A stretch of DNA of 64,000 nt from assembly GCF_009754945.1 (NCBI RefSeq), contig NZ_WPIN01000001.1:682001-746000 (forward strand), in the 5' to 3' direction. Positions 25,461 to 35,129 of this stretch are shown one piece after another; the first letter of the stretch is position 1, and each line of letters starts with the position of its first letter. Origin of the DNA: Spirosoma arboris. GTDB taxonomy: Bacteria > Bacteroidota > Bacteroidia > Cytophagales > Spirosomataceae. Below the pieces are notes generated by a model. It was not told the DNA's origin, made no database searches, and was given only the letters and a program-made list of their open reading frames with translations. The position numbers and the translations under genes are program-made.

Positions 25461-26240
25461 TCAGCTAAATTTGATTATGGGGTTCTCTCGTTTAGGGGGA
25501 GTTTTTACGATAGCTAATCGTTGCAGAAACTGTTTGTGATTGTTTTCTGGAAATGGAACAGGCAGTTTACGCCCCTGTACATAAAACTGATTTTTGTCGA
25601 CTCGCTCTACAAAATCCAGATTGACCAACAGAGATCTGGAAAGGCTGAAGAAATTAGCACTCGTAAAAAATTGAGCGATGTATCCCAAATTCATCGAAAA
25701 AACCTGCTTTTGTTCTTCATGGATCAGGTAGATCTCTACATAGGCCCGGTCGGCTTGTAAGTAAAGTACCTCGCTTTTTTTGATTTTCACATACCCTTTT
25801 CCCTGATCTACAGGTAGATACAAACTGTCCGATAAAAAGGGATCAACGGAGTTGACCTGGGTTGCCTGATAATTGTAGTAAGCCAGTTCGACCTGAATGG
25901 CTAATTCCTTATGCCGAAAGGGTTTAAGCAGATAGGCTGCTGGGCGCATCTGTTGCGCTCGGGAGATCGTGGGCTGTTCTGAGTGGCCCGTCAGGAAAAT
26001 AATGGGCAATGTGTGCTGGGTCAGCAAGCGCTGTGCAATATCAATTCCATCGTCGGTGGAGTGTTCCAGATGAATATCGATTAAAGCCAAGTCGGGCGGG
26101 TTGATACGGGCCGAGGTTAGGGCTGCGGTTAAATTGCGCGCAATATCGGTTACGTGATGGCCTGCTTTTTCCAGGGTTTCCCGGATGTCGTGAGCCGTCA
26201 CCAACTCGTCTTCGATGATCAGGATGTTGAGTGATTTCAT
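25461..26240 (-). CDS. LytTR-type response regulator
   Basis: 259 residues. The receiver domain (1-120) has the acidic pair in IIEDE, phospho-acceptor Asp55 in LALIDIHLE, Thr in FLTGH and Lys106 in LLKPF. The LytTR DNA-binding domain spans about 145-245 (YLQADRAYVEIYL, FSLSRSLLVNLDFVERV). It would bind direct-repeat sites when phosphorylated. The kinase gene ends 10 bp upstream on the same strand, so the pair form one operon. Targets are not evident; no LytTR-type direct repeat was noticed in the immediate upstream region. Confidence 0.9.
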   Translation of the reverse strand: MKSLNILIIEDELVTAHDIRETLEKAGHHVTDIARNLTAALTSARINPPDLALIDIHLEHSTDDGIDIAQRLLTQHTLPIIFLTGHSEQPTISRAQQMRPAAYLLKPFRHKELAIQVELAYYNYQATQVNSVDPFLSDSLYLPVDQGKGYVKIKKSEVLYLQADRAYVEIYLIHEEQKQVFSMNLGYIAQFFTSANFFSLSRSLLVNLDFVERVDKNQFYVQGRKLPVPFPENNHKQFLQRLAIVKTPPKRENPIIKFS

Positions 26241-26250
26241 ATAAGCCGTG

Positions 26251-27999
26251 TTATATTTTTTGCCACTTGGGCGAAGGAGGAAGCAGGGTAAACGACATCG
26301 TGAACGTCATCCCATCCTGGTTGTCAAACTGATACGTACCGTATAATTGCTCCACTTGTATCTGAATCAGGCGCATACCAAATGATTTTGACGACAATGG
26401 AGGTATCTCGAATCCTTTTCCATTATCGGCTACGCGCAGGTGGAAGGTAGTTTTATCTAAACTGGCCTCTATGTGTAGGGTAGGGTGTGGATGTTCAGGA
26501 AAGGCATACTTGCAGGCATTCGTGATCAACTCATTCACAATTAGCCCAATACGCATGACATAGTCGGCTGATAGGGTCAGGGTCGACGGGATTTGGTACG
26601 TGGTCTCGATTTGATCCATCTCAAATGTCTGTAAGACCATTTCGGTTAGTTCCCGTATGAAATCAGCTACATGAACTGTAGTGAGATTTTCACCATCGTA
26701 GAGTTTGCGCTGGAGGAGGCTCATCACTTCAATACGGCGCTGGCTGTCTTCCACAGCGTTTTTGGCGCTTTCGTCGGCAAGGCGATTAGACTGCAAGCTC
26801 AACAGACTGGAAATTAACTGTAAGTTATTTTTAACGCGGTGATTTTGCTCTTGTACCAAAGCTGCATTATGAAGGCTAAGTCGTCGATTTTTTCGCGATA
26901 GCCAGTAGAATGCCCCACTCGCAATGGCTGTTCCCAATAACAAAACTGAAAGCAAGAGTAAAAAACGACGCTGCGTTTGCTGGTTTTCCAGGCTCAGTTG
27001 CAACTCTCTCCGTTGACTTTTAAGCTGCGCTTCTTTGGCCTCCGTGTCATATTCTACACTCAACCGGGAGACAGCTCCATTTCGGTCGGCCGTCATTTGA
27101 TCGCGCTCATAGCCTCGAACGACCAATGATTGATCGAACGCCTTTTGCCAATCTTTTTTCTGTTGGTAATATTGCATATAGGTGTTGACCAAATCCCGCT
27201 CCATCTCAAACTCCCTGCTATTTAACGACTTATACACTACACTTGCCTGCTGCAACAGCGGATAGGCTCTATCAGGCTGATTGAATTGTAAGTAGGTACG
27301 AGCAAGCTGGAGACTAATTATAGCCTGGCTACTCTTTTGGTTCAACGCTGTATGTATTTGTAAGGCTCGCTGATAGTACTGGAATGCCTGGGGATTTCGC
27401 TGGAAGCCGTAAATTTTACCCAGCATGCCGCACTCGCCGGCTATACTAATGGAATCTTTCAGTCTGTAAGCCATTTGTTCGGCCCGTTTACAATAGTAGA
27501 ACAGACTGTCTTGGAATGGATGCCTTCTATTGGTGGCTAAACTGTCATAACAAATAGACAGATAGACATCGCTCATAGACTGATAGGCCGACAGCAGGGT
27601 TTTAGGCGTACTCGTGCGGGCATAAACCAACGCAAGTCGGGCATAGTTGAGTGCCTCCGTCAGATTCGTTTGTTCCCGTTCTAACCAGGATAGGCGGGCA
27701 TAAATTCTGCTGATTTTATCGAATTGATGCTTCTGTTCGACAATACGTAGCGACTTCATGAAATAGCGCTTGGCGGTCAGGTAATCCCGGGCGGCTACGT
27801 GTATTTTTCCATACAAGTAATAGGCTTCCGCAAAAAGTAAAGTGTCTTTTTTTAAAATCGCTTCCCGTTCAACTTCCTGAGCATAGGCGAGTTTTTCTGG
27901 CTGGAGAGGCAAACTAGTGGGTATCTGGGCAACAGCAGCACTTATTCGGATGAAAATAAGTATGAAGAAAAGGAGGAGTTTGCTGCTGTACGATTTCAT
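26251..27999 (-). CDS. TPR sensor histidine kinase (HisKA_2 type)
   Basis: 582 residues. A signal peptide (1-25, ending AAVAQ) is followed by a tetratricopeptide-rich periplasmic part (about 35-310), a coiled segment (KEAQLKSQRRELQLSLENQ), a transmembrane helix (about 345-366) and the kinase. The phosphoacceptor is His387 in QNHRVKNNLQLISSLL, the HisKA_2 signature. The ATPase N box is VNELITNACKYAFP, G1 is DNGKGF and G2 is SFGMRLIQIQVEQL. It should phosphorylate the LytTR regulator encoded 10 bp downstream. Periplasmic TPR kinases of this build are common in Cytophagales; the signal is unknown. Confidence 0.9.
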   Translation of the reverse strand: MKSYSSKLLLFFILIFIRISAAVAQIPTSLPLQPEKLAYAQEVEREAILKKDTLLFAEAYYLYGKIHVAARDYLTAKRYFMKSLRIVEQKHQFDKISRIYARLSWLEREQTNLTEALNYARLALVYARTSTPKTLLSAYQSMSDVYLSICYDSLATNRRHPFQDSLFYYCKRAEQMAYRLKDSISIAGECGMLGKIYGFQRNPQAFQYYQRALQIHTALNQKSSQAIISLQLARTYLQFNQPDRAYPLLQQASVVYKSLNSREFEMERDLVNTYMQYYQQKKDWQKAFDQSLVVRGYERDQMTADRNGAVSRLSVEYDTEAKEAQLKSQRRELQLSLENQQTQRRFLLLLSVLLLGTAIASGAFYWLSRKNRRLSLHNAALVQEQNHRVKNNLQLISSLLSLQSNRLADESAKNAVEDSQRRIEVMSLLQRKLYDGENLTTVHVADFIRELTEMVLQTFEMDQIETTYQIPSTLTLSADYVMRIGLIVNELITNACKYAFPEHPHPTLHIEASLDKTTFHLRVADNGKGFEIPPLSSKSFGMRLIQIQVEQLYGTYQFDNQDGMTFTMSFTLLPPSPKWQKI

Positions 28000-28395
28000 T
28001 AAATACGGCTTAGAACCAGCTGTAGCTAGATAGGGCTACTCGTAAAAGTAGGTTTTTCAACCGCCTACCCATCTCGTAAATGCCATTTTTTGCTTCATAA
28101 GTAGCCCGGAAAGCAATTGCTGGCGTACGGAAAGAGATTAGCCTATCTGGGATGTTCTACGAAATACGTGTTGAAAATACTATTAAACTTGAGGTGCCTG
28201 AATGTCAACTTATATACCTCAATTGTATGCCAATGAGAAAACGAAGTTGATATTTCAATGACTTATTATTCTATCCACACCATTTTTTCAAACACCCCTG
28301 ACTGTTTCTTACGACAGTCTATAGCCTATCATGCAGATAATCTTGTAAGTCGATACGAATTGCGCTGGTCGTCAGAATGTTGATGAGTACTTATG
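28000..28395. other. Non-coding spacer
   Basis: About 400 bp upstream of the kinase. I see no coding potential on either strand, only a weak hairpin near 28309-28322 (GACTGT...ACAGTC) and a TACTTTTA box on the minus strand (28043-28050), one base off a -7 consensus, which might serve the kinase operon. Confidence 0.4.
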
Positions 28396-28527
28396 CTACT
28401 TAACCACTTTCGCGTCCAGCCAATTCGCACGGAATTTCTGCATCTCAGGCGTGATTGATAGCCCGGCATTTTCGTACAATTGAACCGAACTAGCTGAAGA
28501 GGTTTTTATCGTAACGAAAGTAGGCTG
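28396..28527 (-). pseudogene. In-frame coding remnant after the esterase stop
   Basis: Directly after the TAA of the esterase gene the same frame stays open for 43 codons to a TAG. It reads QPTFVTIKTSSASSVQLYEN, then AGLSITPEMQKFRANWLDAK, and VVK. The composition looks like a real protein end, and SVQLYENAGL is reminiscent of GNAT acetyltransferase C-termini, but I cannot assign it. It may be the tail of a longer esterase cut by a stop mutation or the last piece of a deleted neighbour. Confidence 0.35.
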
Positions 28528-29370
28528 TTACTTTTTGAACTGCTCAAAGGCTTTATAGACAGCCAGATGCAAAATACTCCCGTGGTTTTCATCAGCAAAG
28601 TAGTGGAAATCGGTTTTCACAGATGCCGCCTTTTTCAACATGTCTGCCAATCGGTTAGCATCTGTCTCCATAACTTTCCCTTCTTTCCCAACGGCTACAA
28701 AGACAGTTGTTTTTTGGTGAAAACCAGGTTGAGAAAAAGCCGGTTGGTACGCCAGTAACGACTCATTATCCCACCACAAGCTCGGACTTACAATAACGTA
28801 TTGATTGAATAAGGTGGGCTTTTTAAACAGAATTTCGGTTGCCAGCAATCCACCCAACGATTGGCCAATGATTGTTTTTGAGGGATTAGAGCTATACGTC
28901 TTTTGAATGTAGGGCTGTAATTCTTTTTCGAGAAAGGCGATAAATCGCTGCGATTGTCCGGTGGTTGGATAATCCTTTTTATCCTTTTCAATCGTTGTCG
29001 GATACGTGAAATCGCGCCTTCTATCAACATTGGCAATGCCAACAACAACTGACTTGGGCAACAGATTAACCCAGGGGAAATTAGCAAACTGAACCAATCC
29101 GGCGATATGAATGAAGTCTTCATCTGCCGAGCCATCCAGTAGATAAATAACGGGGTATTTGGAGAGCGAATCTTTCGAATAACCTTCAGGTAAATAGATA
29201 TTTAACGTTCTGATTTCCCCTAGTTCTTTTGATGAAATAGCATCAATATGACCGAGTACGAACGGCTTTGTAGTTGGTGTATTTTGGCCGAATGAAGAGT
29301 TGGCCAAACCTATGAACAGCCAAAAATAAATTGGAATAAGGCGATAACGTAATTTGCAAATGAAAGTCAA
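28528..29370 (-). CDS. Secreted alpha/beta hydrolase, Fes/IroE-like esterase
   Basis: 280 residues with a leader ending SSFGQ. The core is esterase D-like: LNIYLPEGYSKDS, PVIYLLDGSADEDF, nucleophile elbow IIGQSLGGLLA, and the terminal His in DENHGSILHL. It belongs to the group that includes siderophore esterases and related surface esterases; a role with siderophores is not supported by neighbours. The stop is followed in the same frame by a 43-codon open stretch, so the original protein may have been longer. A long hairpin upstream (29396-29481) lies 26 bases before the start and could insulate it from the peptidase gene. Confidence 0.8.
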   Translation of the reverse strand: MTFICKLRYRLIPIYFWLFIGLANSSFGQNTPTTKPFVLGHIDAISSKELGEIRTLNIYLPEGYSKDSLSKYPVIYLLDGSADEDFIHIAGLVQFANFPWVNLLPKSVVVGIANVDRRRDFTYPTTIEKDKKDYPTTGQSQRFIAFLEKELQPYIQKTYSSNPSKTIIGQSLGGLLATEILFKKPTLFNQYVIVSPSLWWDNESLLAYQPAFSQPGFHQKTTVFVAVGKEGKVMETDANRLADMLKKAASVKTDFHYFADENHGSILHLAVYKAFEQFKK

Positions 29371-29395
29371 GTGTCTGATAATTAAGTAATTATTA

Positions 29396-29481
29396 TTTTT
29401 TTGTCATTCCGACACCAGGAGGAATCTCAAGCTTCATAATAGTCAAGCTTGAGATTCCTCCTGGTGTCGGAATGACAAAAA
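29396..29481. repeat. GTCATTC...GGAGGAATCTCAA inverted repeat, copy 2
   Basis: Arms TTTTTTGTCATTCCGACACC... and its complement pair perfectly over about 37 bp around a 10-base loop. Same family as 25307-25391. It lies between the peptidase stop and the esterase start, both on the minus strand. Confidence 0.92.
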
Positions 29482-29508
29482 CTAGCCAATCGACTACTAC
29501 TGACAACC

Positions 29509-31071
29509 TTATCTGGCCACTTGTGCGGCTACAGCTTTACGTGGAATTTTCTGATCCCGCATGGCTGCGTTGTATACAAAGCTGGCAACAACCGTAGCCG
29601 CCTGTTTCAGATCATCAGGTTGCAGGTGATCGTAGGTATCCATATTCGTGTGGTGCGTACGGGTATTGTACTCGATTTTGTCCTGAATGAATTGGAAGCC
29701 GGGCAGCCCTACCCGATCAAAGGATTGGTGATCGGTTCCGCCTGTATTTGCTGGCGTTATGGTCGTGGCACCCAGGTCATTGAAGGGTTTCAGCCATTGC
29801 TGAAAAATAGGGCCGGCAGCCAGATTGCCCTGCAAATAAATGCCCCGGATTTTGCCTGTTCCGTTATCGACGTTAAAATAGGCTGCAATATTCTCTCCCT
29901 CTTTAGTCAGCTTGTTGGTGGCTTTATCCACCAAATGGTTCGTTACGTAGTTTTTGGAACCATGCAGACCTTGTTCTTCACCGCTCCAGAGTGCAATGCG
30001 AATGGTTCGTTTGGGTTTGGCCCCAATAGTATTCAAAATACGCATGGCCTCCATCATCACCGAGCTGCCAGCCGCATTGTCGGTTGCACCCGTAGCCGCA
30101 TGCCAGGAGTCGAGGTGAGCGCCCAGCATAACCACTTCGTCTTTCAATTTGGGATCGGTGCCTGGAATTTCGGCCAGTACGTTATAACCTTTGGTATCGT
30201 CCTTGTAAAACTTGGTCTTCACGTCCAGCTCCAGTTTTACGGGAATACCCGCTTTCATGAGTCGGCAGAGCGTCATGTAATCTTCAACGGCTATCGACAG
30301 ATCGGCCAGATCGTCGGGTGTAGCACCGATGGCGGCATTGGCGTAGTCGCCACTCACGAACAGAGTGCCATCTTTACTGTTCTGAGTTGTATTGAGCATC
30401 CCGATGGCGCCTTCCTGTTTCGCCAGTTTGCGCATTTTCTGGTTGAAGGCATTCTGGGTGCGCATCGCCATAATCCGGCTGCGGAAGGTCGTGTCATTGC
30501 CAGCCCGTTGTGCAGGTGGAGTTTCGTTCGCCATTTTTGTTAGCTCTTCGTCGGTAAAGCGATCAGCATCGGCTTTGAATGAAGGCATGCCCTTGAACGA
30601 TTGATCCAGCAAAATGACTTTATTTTTGAGCTTGCTCCGATAGCTTTCCAAAGCTGTCGTGTCAGTCGAGCTTATGTAGAGGATATCGGCGGATTGAAGC
30701 TTGTTGGTGCTGCCACTCCAGGCTCTGGGTACAGCAATGATCGTCTTATAGTACGGAGCAGTCATCGCGAGGTAACTATGCTCGACTCCCCAGCCCTGAC
30801 CCCATTCGCCCCAGGCTTCCAGACGGGAATTCTGTATACCCCAGCTAGTTAGCTTTGTTTTGGCCCAGTTGGCGGCTTTTATAAAACCGGGGCCTTGTAG
30901 TCGGGGGCCGTTGACATCCGTTAGGTAGAAGGCTGTTTCCATGACCTGCGAATGTTCCAGACCTTCTGTCCGAATTTTCTGGATCATGGTCATGTCCAGC
31001 TTATCATCCTGTCCATAACTGAGTAAGGCACTCCCCAGAAACAGACTGGTTAAGAGTAGTTTGTGTTGCAT
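29509..31071 (-). CDS. Secreted M28-family zinc aminopeptidase
   Basis: 520 residues with a leader ending LLSYGQ. A PA-like insert (about 130-270) precedes the catalytic domain. Metal ligands fit the M28 order: His/Asp in GAHLDSWHAATGATDNAAG, Glu in WSGEEQGLHGS, Asp in FNVDNGTG and His in GGTDHQSFDRVG. It removes N-terminal amino acids from peptides in the periplasm or outside the cell. All ligands are present. It is followed by the esterase on the same strand, separated by a strong hairpin. Confidence 0.88.
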   Translation of the reverse strand: MQHKLLLTSLFLGSALLSYGQDDKLDMTMIQKIRTEGLEHSQVMETAFYLTDVNGPRLQGPGFIKAANWAKTKLTSWGIQNSRLEAWGEWGQGWGVEHSYLAMTAPYYKTIIAVPRAWSGSTNKLQSADILYISSTDTTALESYRSKLKNKVILLDQSFKGMPSFKADADRFTDEELTKMANETPPAQRAGNDTTFRSRIMAMRTQNAFNQKMRKLAKQEGAIGMLNTTQNSKDGTLFVSGDYANAAIGATPDDLADLSIAVEDYMTLCRLMKAGIPVKLELDVKTKFYKDDTKGYNVLAEIPGTDPKLKDEVVMLGAHLDSWHAATGATDNAAGSSVMMEAMRILNTIGAKPKRTIRIALWSGEEQGLHGSKNYVTNHLVDKATNKLTKEGENIAAYFNVDNGTGKIRGIYLQGNLAAGPIFQQWLKPFNDLGATTITPANTGGTDHQSFDRVGLPGFQFIQDKIEYNTRTHHTNMDTYDHLQPDDLKQAATVVASFVYNAAMRDQKIPRKAVAAQVAR

Positions 31072-31321
31072 GAAGTATAATTGTTAGGGTAGAGCCCGAA
31101 GTTAACCGATTTGCAGAAAGCGGTTGATTCCGTAATTCTATTTTTTGTATTAATCACTATAAATTCATGGTTTAATTCTATTTGTTAGAGCCTAAGCCGT
31201 TGATGAACAGGCCCATGAAAAAGGGAAAAGACACAGGAGAGCGCAGGGTATAGCCGAAAGGTGATAACTTAGCAACTTTTTAAAGTTGACGCATTGGCCT
31301 GAATTGATCGCTTTTGTACGC

Positions 31322-31870
31322 ATGAACACAACTGAAAATCCCTGGCAGACGCTGAATTCGTCGGTCAAATATGAAAATCCCTGGCTATCGATTCGGCATG
31401 AAGATGTGATAACCCCCTCTGGAACAGCCGGTATTTATGGCGTCGTTAGTTTTAAAAATAAAGCGGTCGGTGTAATCCCGATTGATGCGGAAGGCAATAC
31501 CTACCTCGTTGGACAGTATCGGTATCCACTGAACGAATATTCCTGGGAAATTCCCGAAGGTGGGTCGCCCATCGGCACTGATCCACTTGACTCGGCCAAG
31601 CGCGAACTAAAAGAGGAAACGGGCCTGGAAGCGCAAACGTGGACGAAGATTGCCCGGATACACACTTCTAATTCGGCCACTGACGAAGAGGGATTTCTGT
31701 ACATCGCCGAAGACCTGTCTCAGGGTGAACACGCCCCAGAAGAAACTGAAGATTTGCGTGTCTGGAAACTCCCGTTGGCCGAAGCCGTTGAGATGGTAAT
31801 GACCAGCCAAATTACCGATTCACTCAGCGTTAGCGGGCTGATGATCGTAGCCCGGTTGCGGGGAATTTAA
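31322..31870 (+). CDS. NUDIX hydrolase, ADP-ribose pyrophosphatase-like
   Basis: I choose ATG 31322 (MNTTENPWQTLNSS); the upstream ATG at 31286 adds a tail with no family character. About 182 residues. Substrate-side residues fit QYRYPLNEYSWEIPEGG, and the Nudix box reads GSPIGTD...AKRELKEETGL, with Asp in place of the first Glu. This layout is that of ADP-sugar pyrophosphatases (NudF-like), which cleave ADP-ribose to AMP and ribose 5-phosphate. It stands alone. Confidence 0.85.
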   Translation: MNTTENPWQTLNSSVKYENPWLSIRHEDVITPSGTAGIYGVVSFKNKAVGVIPIDAEGNTYLVGQYRYPLNEYSWEIPEGGSPIGTDPLDSAKRELKEETGLEAQTWTKIARIHTSNSATDEEGFLYIAEDLSQGEHAPEETEDLRVWKLPLAEAVEMVMTSQITDSLSVSGLMIVARLRGI

Positions 31871-31874
31871 ACTA

Positions 31875-32000
31875 AGTTTCAAGTTTCAAGTTTCATTTCA
31901 AAGTTTCATCCAGATTGTCTGTTTGATTCTGGGATACCAATGCAAACCCTCGCATCGGTCTGGCTGAAACGTTGAACTTGGCACCTTAAACTTGACACCA
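31875..32000. repeat. AAGTTTCA-word degenerate inverted repeat
   Basis: Left part has tandem AAGTTTCAAGTTTCA words; the right part has GAACTTGG, AAACTTGA and ACGTTGAAC complements. Pairing is partial. It fills the spacer before the LysE-type gene. Confidence 0.6.
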
Positions 32001-32002
32001 AC

Positions 32003-32641
32003 TTGTTTTTACCTATTCTATTTGGTTTTCTATTAGGCGTAGGCCTTTGCCTGACTTTCGGAACGGTGTTTTTTGCACTGATTCAAAATAGTGTCGACAA
32101 TGGTTTTCGATCAGGAATGAAGATTGTTTTTGGTGTAATCACCGGCGACATTCTATTTGTGCTGGCAGCCTTGCTGGGCACGGCTTTCATCCCGAAGGTT
32201 CAGGGATTTGAAAATATAATGGCTGCGGTTGGGGTGTTATTTCTCGTTGCCATGGGTTTAGTTAATATTCTAAAAGGAACACCCCGATTAGCTTATCCGA
32301 AGACGCGGTTTGGAAATTTCGTCTATTACTTCACAACCGGTTTCTTCCTGAATGCGCTCAATCCGGTCAATTTTGTGGCCTGGGTAGCTATTGTGGCCTA
32401 TATTCGGTCGCACCTACATTATACCGATGCCCAACAATATGGGTTCATGATTGCCGCGCTGGTGGGTGTATTTGCCACCGAGAGTGCATTGGCGTACTAT
32501 GCTAACCGACTCAAGCGACTCTTTACGCCCCGCGTCGTCAAGATTTTCAACCGTACAACCGGTGTCGTTTTCCTCATCGGAGCCGCTAATATTGCCTATT
32601 CCCGCTTGCTGGAACCGTTGTCGAAAGCACTGAATTGGTAA
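32003..32641 (+). CDS. LysE-family translocator
   Basis: 212 residues with about six hydrophobic helices. The start is TTG at 32003; no ATG in frame lies nearby, and the first helix begins at once (FLPILFGFLLGVGLCLTFG). A LysE/RhtB-like sequence is seen in helix 1-2 (GVITGDILFVLAALLG) and in GFFLNALNPVNFVAWVAIV, whose NPxxxxxW core is the family hallmark. It probably exports amino acids or related metabolites. The start lies at the edge of an AAGTTTCA repeat, which seems to have replaced the original upstream region. Confidence 0.82.
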   Translation: MFLPILFGFLLGVGLCLTFGTVFFALIQNSVDNGFRSGMKIVFGVITGDILFVLAALLGTAFIPKVQGFENIMAAVGVLFLVAMGLVNILKGTPRLAYPKTRFGNFVYYFTTGFFLNALNPVNFVAWVAIVAYIRSHLHYTDAQQYGFMIAALVGVFATESALAYYANRLKRLFTPRVVKIFNRTTGVVFLIGAANIAYSRLLEPLSKALNW

Positions 32642-32642
32642 G

Positions 32643-32730
32643 GATATATGTATGAAGTATGATATAAGATGTATGATGTATTGCTTTCGCGTCAGCTATA
32701 TCATACATCCTATATCATACCTCATATATC
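32643..32730. repeat. ATATCATACAT-word inverted repeat
   Basis: Left arm GATATATGTATGAAGTATGA and right arm TCATACCTCATATATC pair with few mismatches. It lies between convergent genes and reaches into the GH3-like gene: the last two codons and the stop of that gene are within the right arm. Confidence 0.85.
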
Positions 32731-34266
32731 TTTTAAAAAGCTTTCCCACTCCTTAATCATCCCTTTTTTCAAGACTCTGGGGAATTTATTCTGGCCGCCC
32801 ATTTTGCCTTTAGATTGCATCCAGGCGTAAAATGTTTTGTTGGGCAATACCGTCACCGTAATGTCTTTGAGGGCATGTCGACGCTCGACGGCGTAATCGT
32901 CGTTTAGTTCTTTCAGTTTGGCATCGATTCGGTTGCGGAGGTCGGTCGCATCCACTTTATCGTCAGTACCGATATACCAGTTGTGGGCAAATAAGGTATC
33001 GTGGGTAACGCCTGCCACGGTGAACTCACGTATTGAGATACCCAATTCCTCGGATACCATTTCAATCGCTTTGTTCATGTTATCGACTGAGAGGTGTTCA
33101 CCACAAAGGCTCAAAAAGTGCTTGGTTCGGCCCGTAATGACGATTTCTGCCCGTTTTTTATTGACAAACTTGATGGTGTCGCCAATCAGATAACGCCAGG
33201 CGCCGGAACAGGTCGATAGCAGAAGTGCGTATTCTTTGCCTTCTTCTACTTCGTTGATCATCAGGGTTTGGGGCTTGTCAACCAATTCACCATCGGGCGA
33301 GAAGTTTTGCTCATTGAATGGGATAAATTCAAAAAATAGCCCGTTGTTCAGCACGAGTTGCATGCCTTCGGCGTCTGGGTGGGTCTGGTAGGCAATGAAT
33401 CCCTCAGAGGCTAAATACGTCTCAATGTAGGTGATCGGGTGGGCGAGAAGTTTTTCAAAACCCGCCCGATACGGCTCAAAGGACACGCCCCCATGACAGA
33501 AAACCATCAGGTTGGGCCAGATGTCATGAATGGTTTTGACCTTGTAACGAGCAATGATTTTCTCCATCAACAACTGAATCCAGGCGGGCACGCCCACTAC
33601 GTAGCCAATATCCCAGCCAGCAGCTTGTTCGGTGATTTCGTCCAGTTTTAAAGCCCAGTCCTTTTCCTGAGCAATGTCGCGTCCTGGTTTGTAAAAGCGT
33701 TCAAACCAAAGAGGAATTTTGCTGGCGGTAATACCACTAAGGTCACCTTCATAATGCCCCTCGCGAGCGTTCAGATCGGTACTGCCACCGAGCATTAAGC
33801 ACCCTTTTTCGTAGAGTGTTGACGGTAGATTCTGGTATTTGCCAAGGGTAAGAATTTGCCGAATGCTGGTTCGCTGAATGGCTTTCGACATCGACTTTGT
33901 AACGGGGATGTATTTCGTCGCTGCTTCCGACGTTCCCGAACTGAGCGCAAAGTATTTCACTTTACCCGGCCAGGCAACGTTTTTCTCGCCAGCCAACGTC
34001 TGTTTCCACCAGCCATCGAACATTTTATTGTAGTCGTGGATGGGAACGTGCTGTTTGTATTTCTGATAGAATTCTCCTTCGTTCCCAAACTCTACCGAAC
34101 GGAGCAGATCATCGAAATGATAGGTTGTTCCAAACTTAGTAAACTGCGCTTTTCGGATGAGCTTACGAAATACCTTTCGCTGCTGGCGTAGTGGATTAAA
34201 CTGCCGCAGCCGAACGACATTCGATAATCGAATGCCATTTTTAAGCATACTACCTAAGAGAGCCAT
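32722..34266 (-). CDS. GH3-family (auxin-responsive promoter family) acyl-adenylate enzyme
   Basis: I place the start at 34266 (MALLGSMLKNGIRL); the open frame runs upstream through a repeat and encodes low-complexity HHSSFIIHHS. About 514 residues. GH3 features are the ATP site LSSGTSEAATKYIPVT, the Tyr/Glu block YLASEGFIAYQ, and the hinge to the C-terminal lobe LIGDTIKFVNKKRAEIVITGRTKH (shown in parts here). GH3 enzymes adenylate a carboxylic acid and couple it to an amine or amino acid; bacterial substrates are unknown. The protein's end lies in a repeat, so its last residues may vary between strains. Confidence 0.85.
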   Translation of the reverse strand: MALLGSMLKNGIRLSNVVRLRQFNPLRQQRKVFRKLIRKAQFTKFGTTYHFDDLLRSVEFGNEGEFYQKYKQHVPIHDYNKMFDGWWKQTLAGEKNVAWPGKVKYFALSSGTSEAATKYIPVTKSMSKAIQRTSIRQILTLGKYQNLPSTLYEKGCLMLGGSTDLNAREGHYEGDLSGITASKIPLWFERFYKPGRDIAQEKDWALKLDEITEQAAGWDIGYVVGVPAWIQLLMEKIIARYKVKTIHDIWPNLMVFCHGGVSFEPYRAGFEKLLAHPITYIETYLASEGFIAYQTHPDAEGMQLVLNNGLFFEFIPFNEQNFSPDGELVDKPQTLMINEVEEGKEYALLLSTCSGAWRYLIGDTIKFVNKKRAEIVITGRTKHFLSLCGEHLSVDNMNKAIEMVSEELGISIREFTVAGVTHDTLFAHNWYIGTDDKVDATDLRNRIDAKLKELNDDYAVERRHALKDITVTVLPNKTFYAWMQSKGKMGGQNKFPRVLKKGMIKEWESFLKDI

Positions 34267-34270
34267 GTTT

Positions 34271-34347
<77 letters not shown>

Positions 34348-34350
<3 letters not shown>

Positions 34351-35124
34351 CAAATTCCAATTCTTCAACGTATCCATCATGCTGTAGGCTGTCAGGTCGT
34401 ACTGACAGGGGACTACAGATGTGTAGTTATTGGCCAGGGCGTATTCGTCTGTATCTTCGGCATGGGTGTCGAAATTGACAAAGTCACCCGCCAGCCAAAA
34501 ATACCGACGACCGTGCGGGTCGCGTCGTTCGTCGAACACCTCCTGCCATTTGGCATTCGCCTGCCGACAAATTCGAATTCCTTTCAGCGGTTCTGCCGAA
34601 CGTGCCGGAAAATTCACGTTCAGAGCGGTTCCGCGTTTAATGCCCTGTTCCAGCACGTTACGGGCAATACGTAGAATGTGCTCGTAGGCATGCGAGAAAT
34701 CGGGTTGGCGTGTAAAGTCACCCAGCGAAAAACCAATGGCTGGAATCCCCTCAATGGCTGCCTCCATAGCCGCCGACATTGTGCCTGAGTACAGAATACT
34801 AATGGATGAATTGCTACCGTGATTGATGCCGCTAACAACCAAATCTGGCGCACGGTCTTTCAGAACATGATGCTTGGCCAATTTGACGCAGTCGGCGGGT
34901 GTACCGGAGCATTCATAGGCGGGTACATCGCCATAAATATCAGAAGGATAGAGCCGGATCGGGTTGGCAATCGTAATGGCGTGACCCATACCCGATTGCG
35001 GGCTGTTCGGGGCCACCACCACCACCGATCCGAGTTGTTTCATTAATTCAACAAGCGTACGAATGCCGTGGGCAGTAATTCCGTCGTCGTTCGTAACTAA
35101 AATCAGGGGCTTGTGGTCAGACAT
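34348..35124 (-). CDS. surE: 5'/3'-nucleotidase SurE
   Basis: 258 residues, usual length. Metal ligands: Asp-Asp in LVTNDDGITAHGI, Ser in PNSPQSGMGHA, and Asn in SGINHGSNSSI. The family dephosphorylates nucleoside 5'- and 3'-monophosphates and short polyphosphates in the cytoplasm. The C-terminal region (AEDTDEYALANNYTSVVPCQ) is also typical. It is followed by the GH3-type gene with a repeat-filled gap of 81 bp. Confidence 0.93.
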
Positions 35125-35129
35125 AAATC

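Noticed and set aside
29521..30543. 340-codon open frame opposite the M28 peptidase
   Set aside because: Antisense shadow; it has no domain and the minus-strand gene has a leader and all metal ligands.
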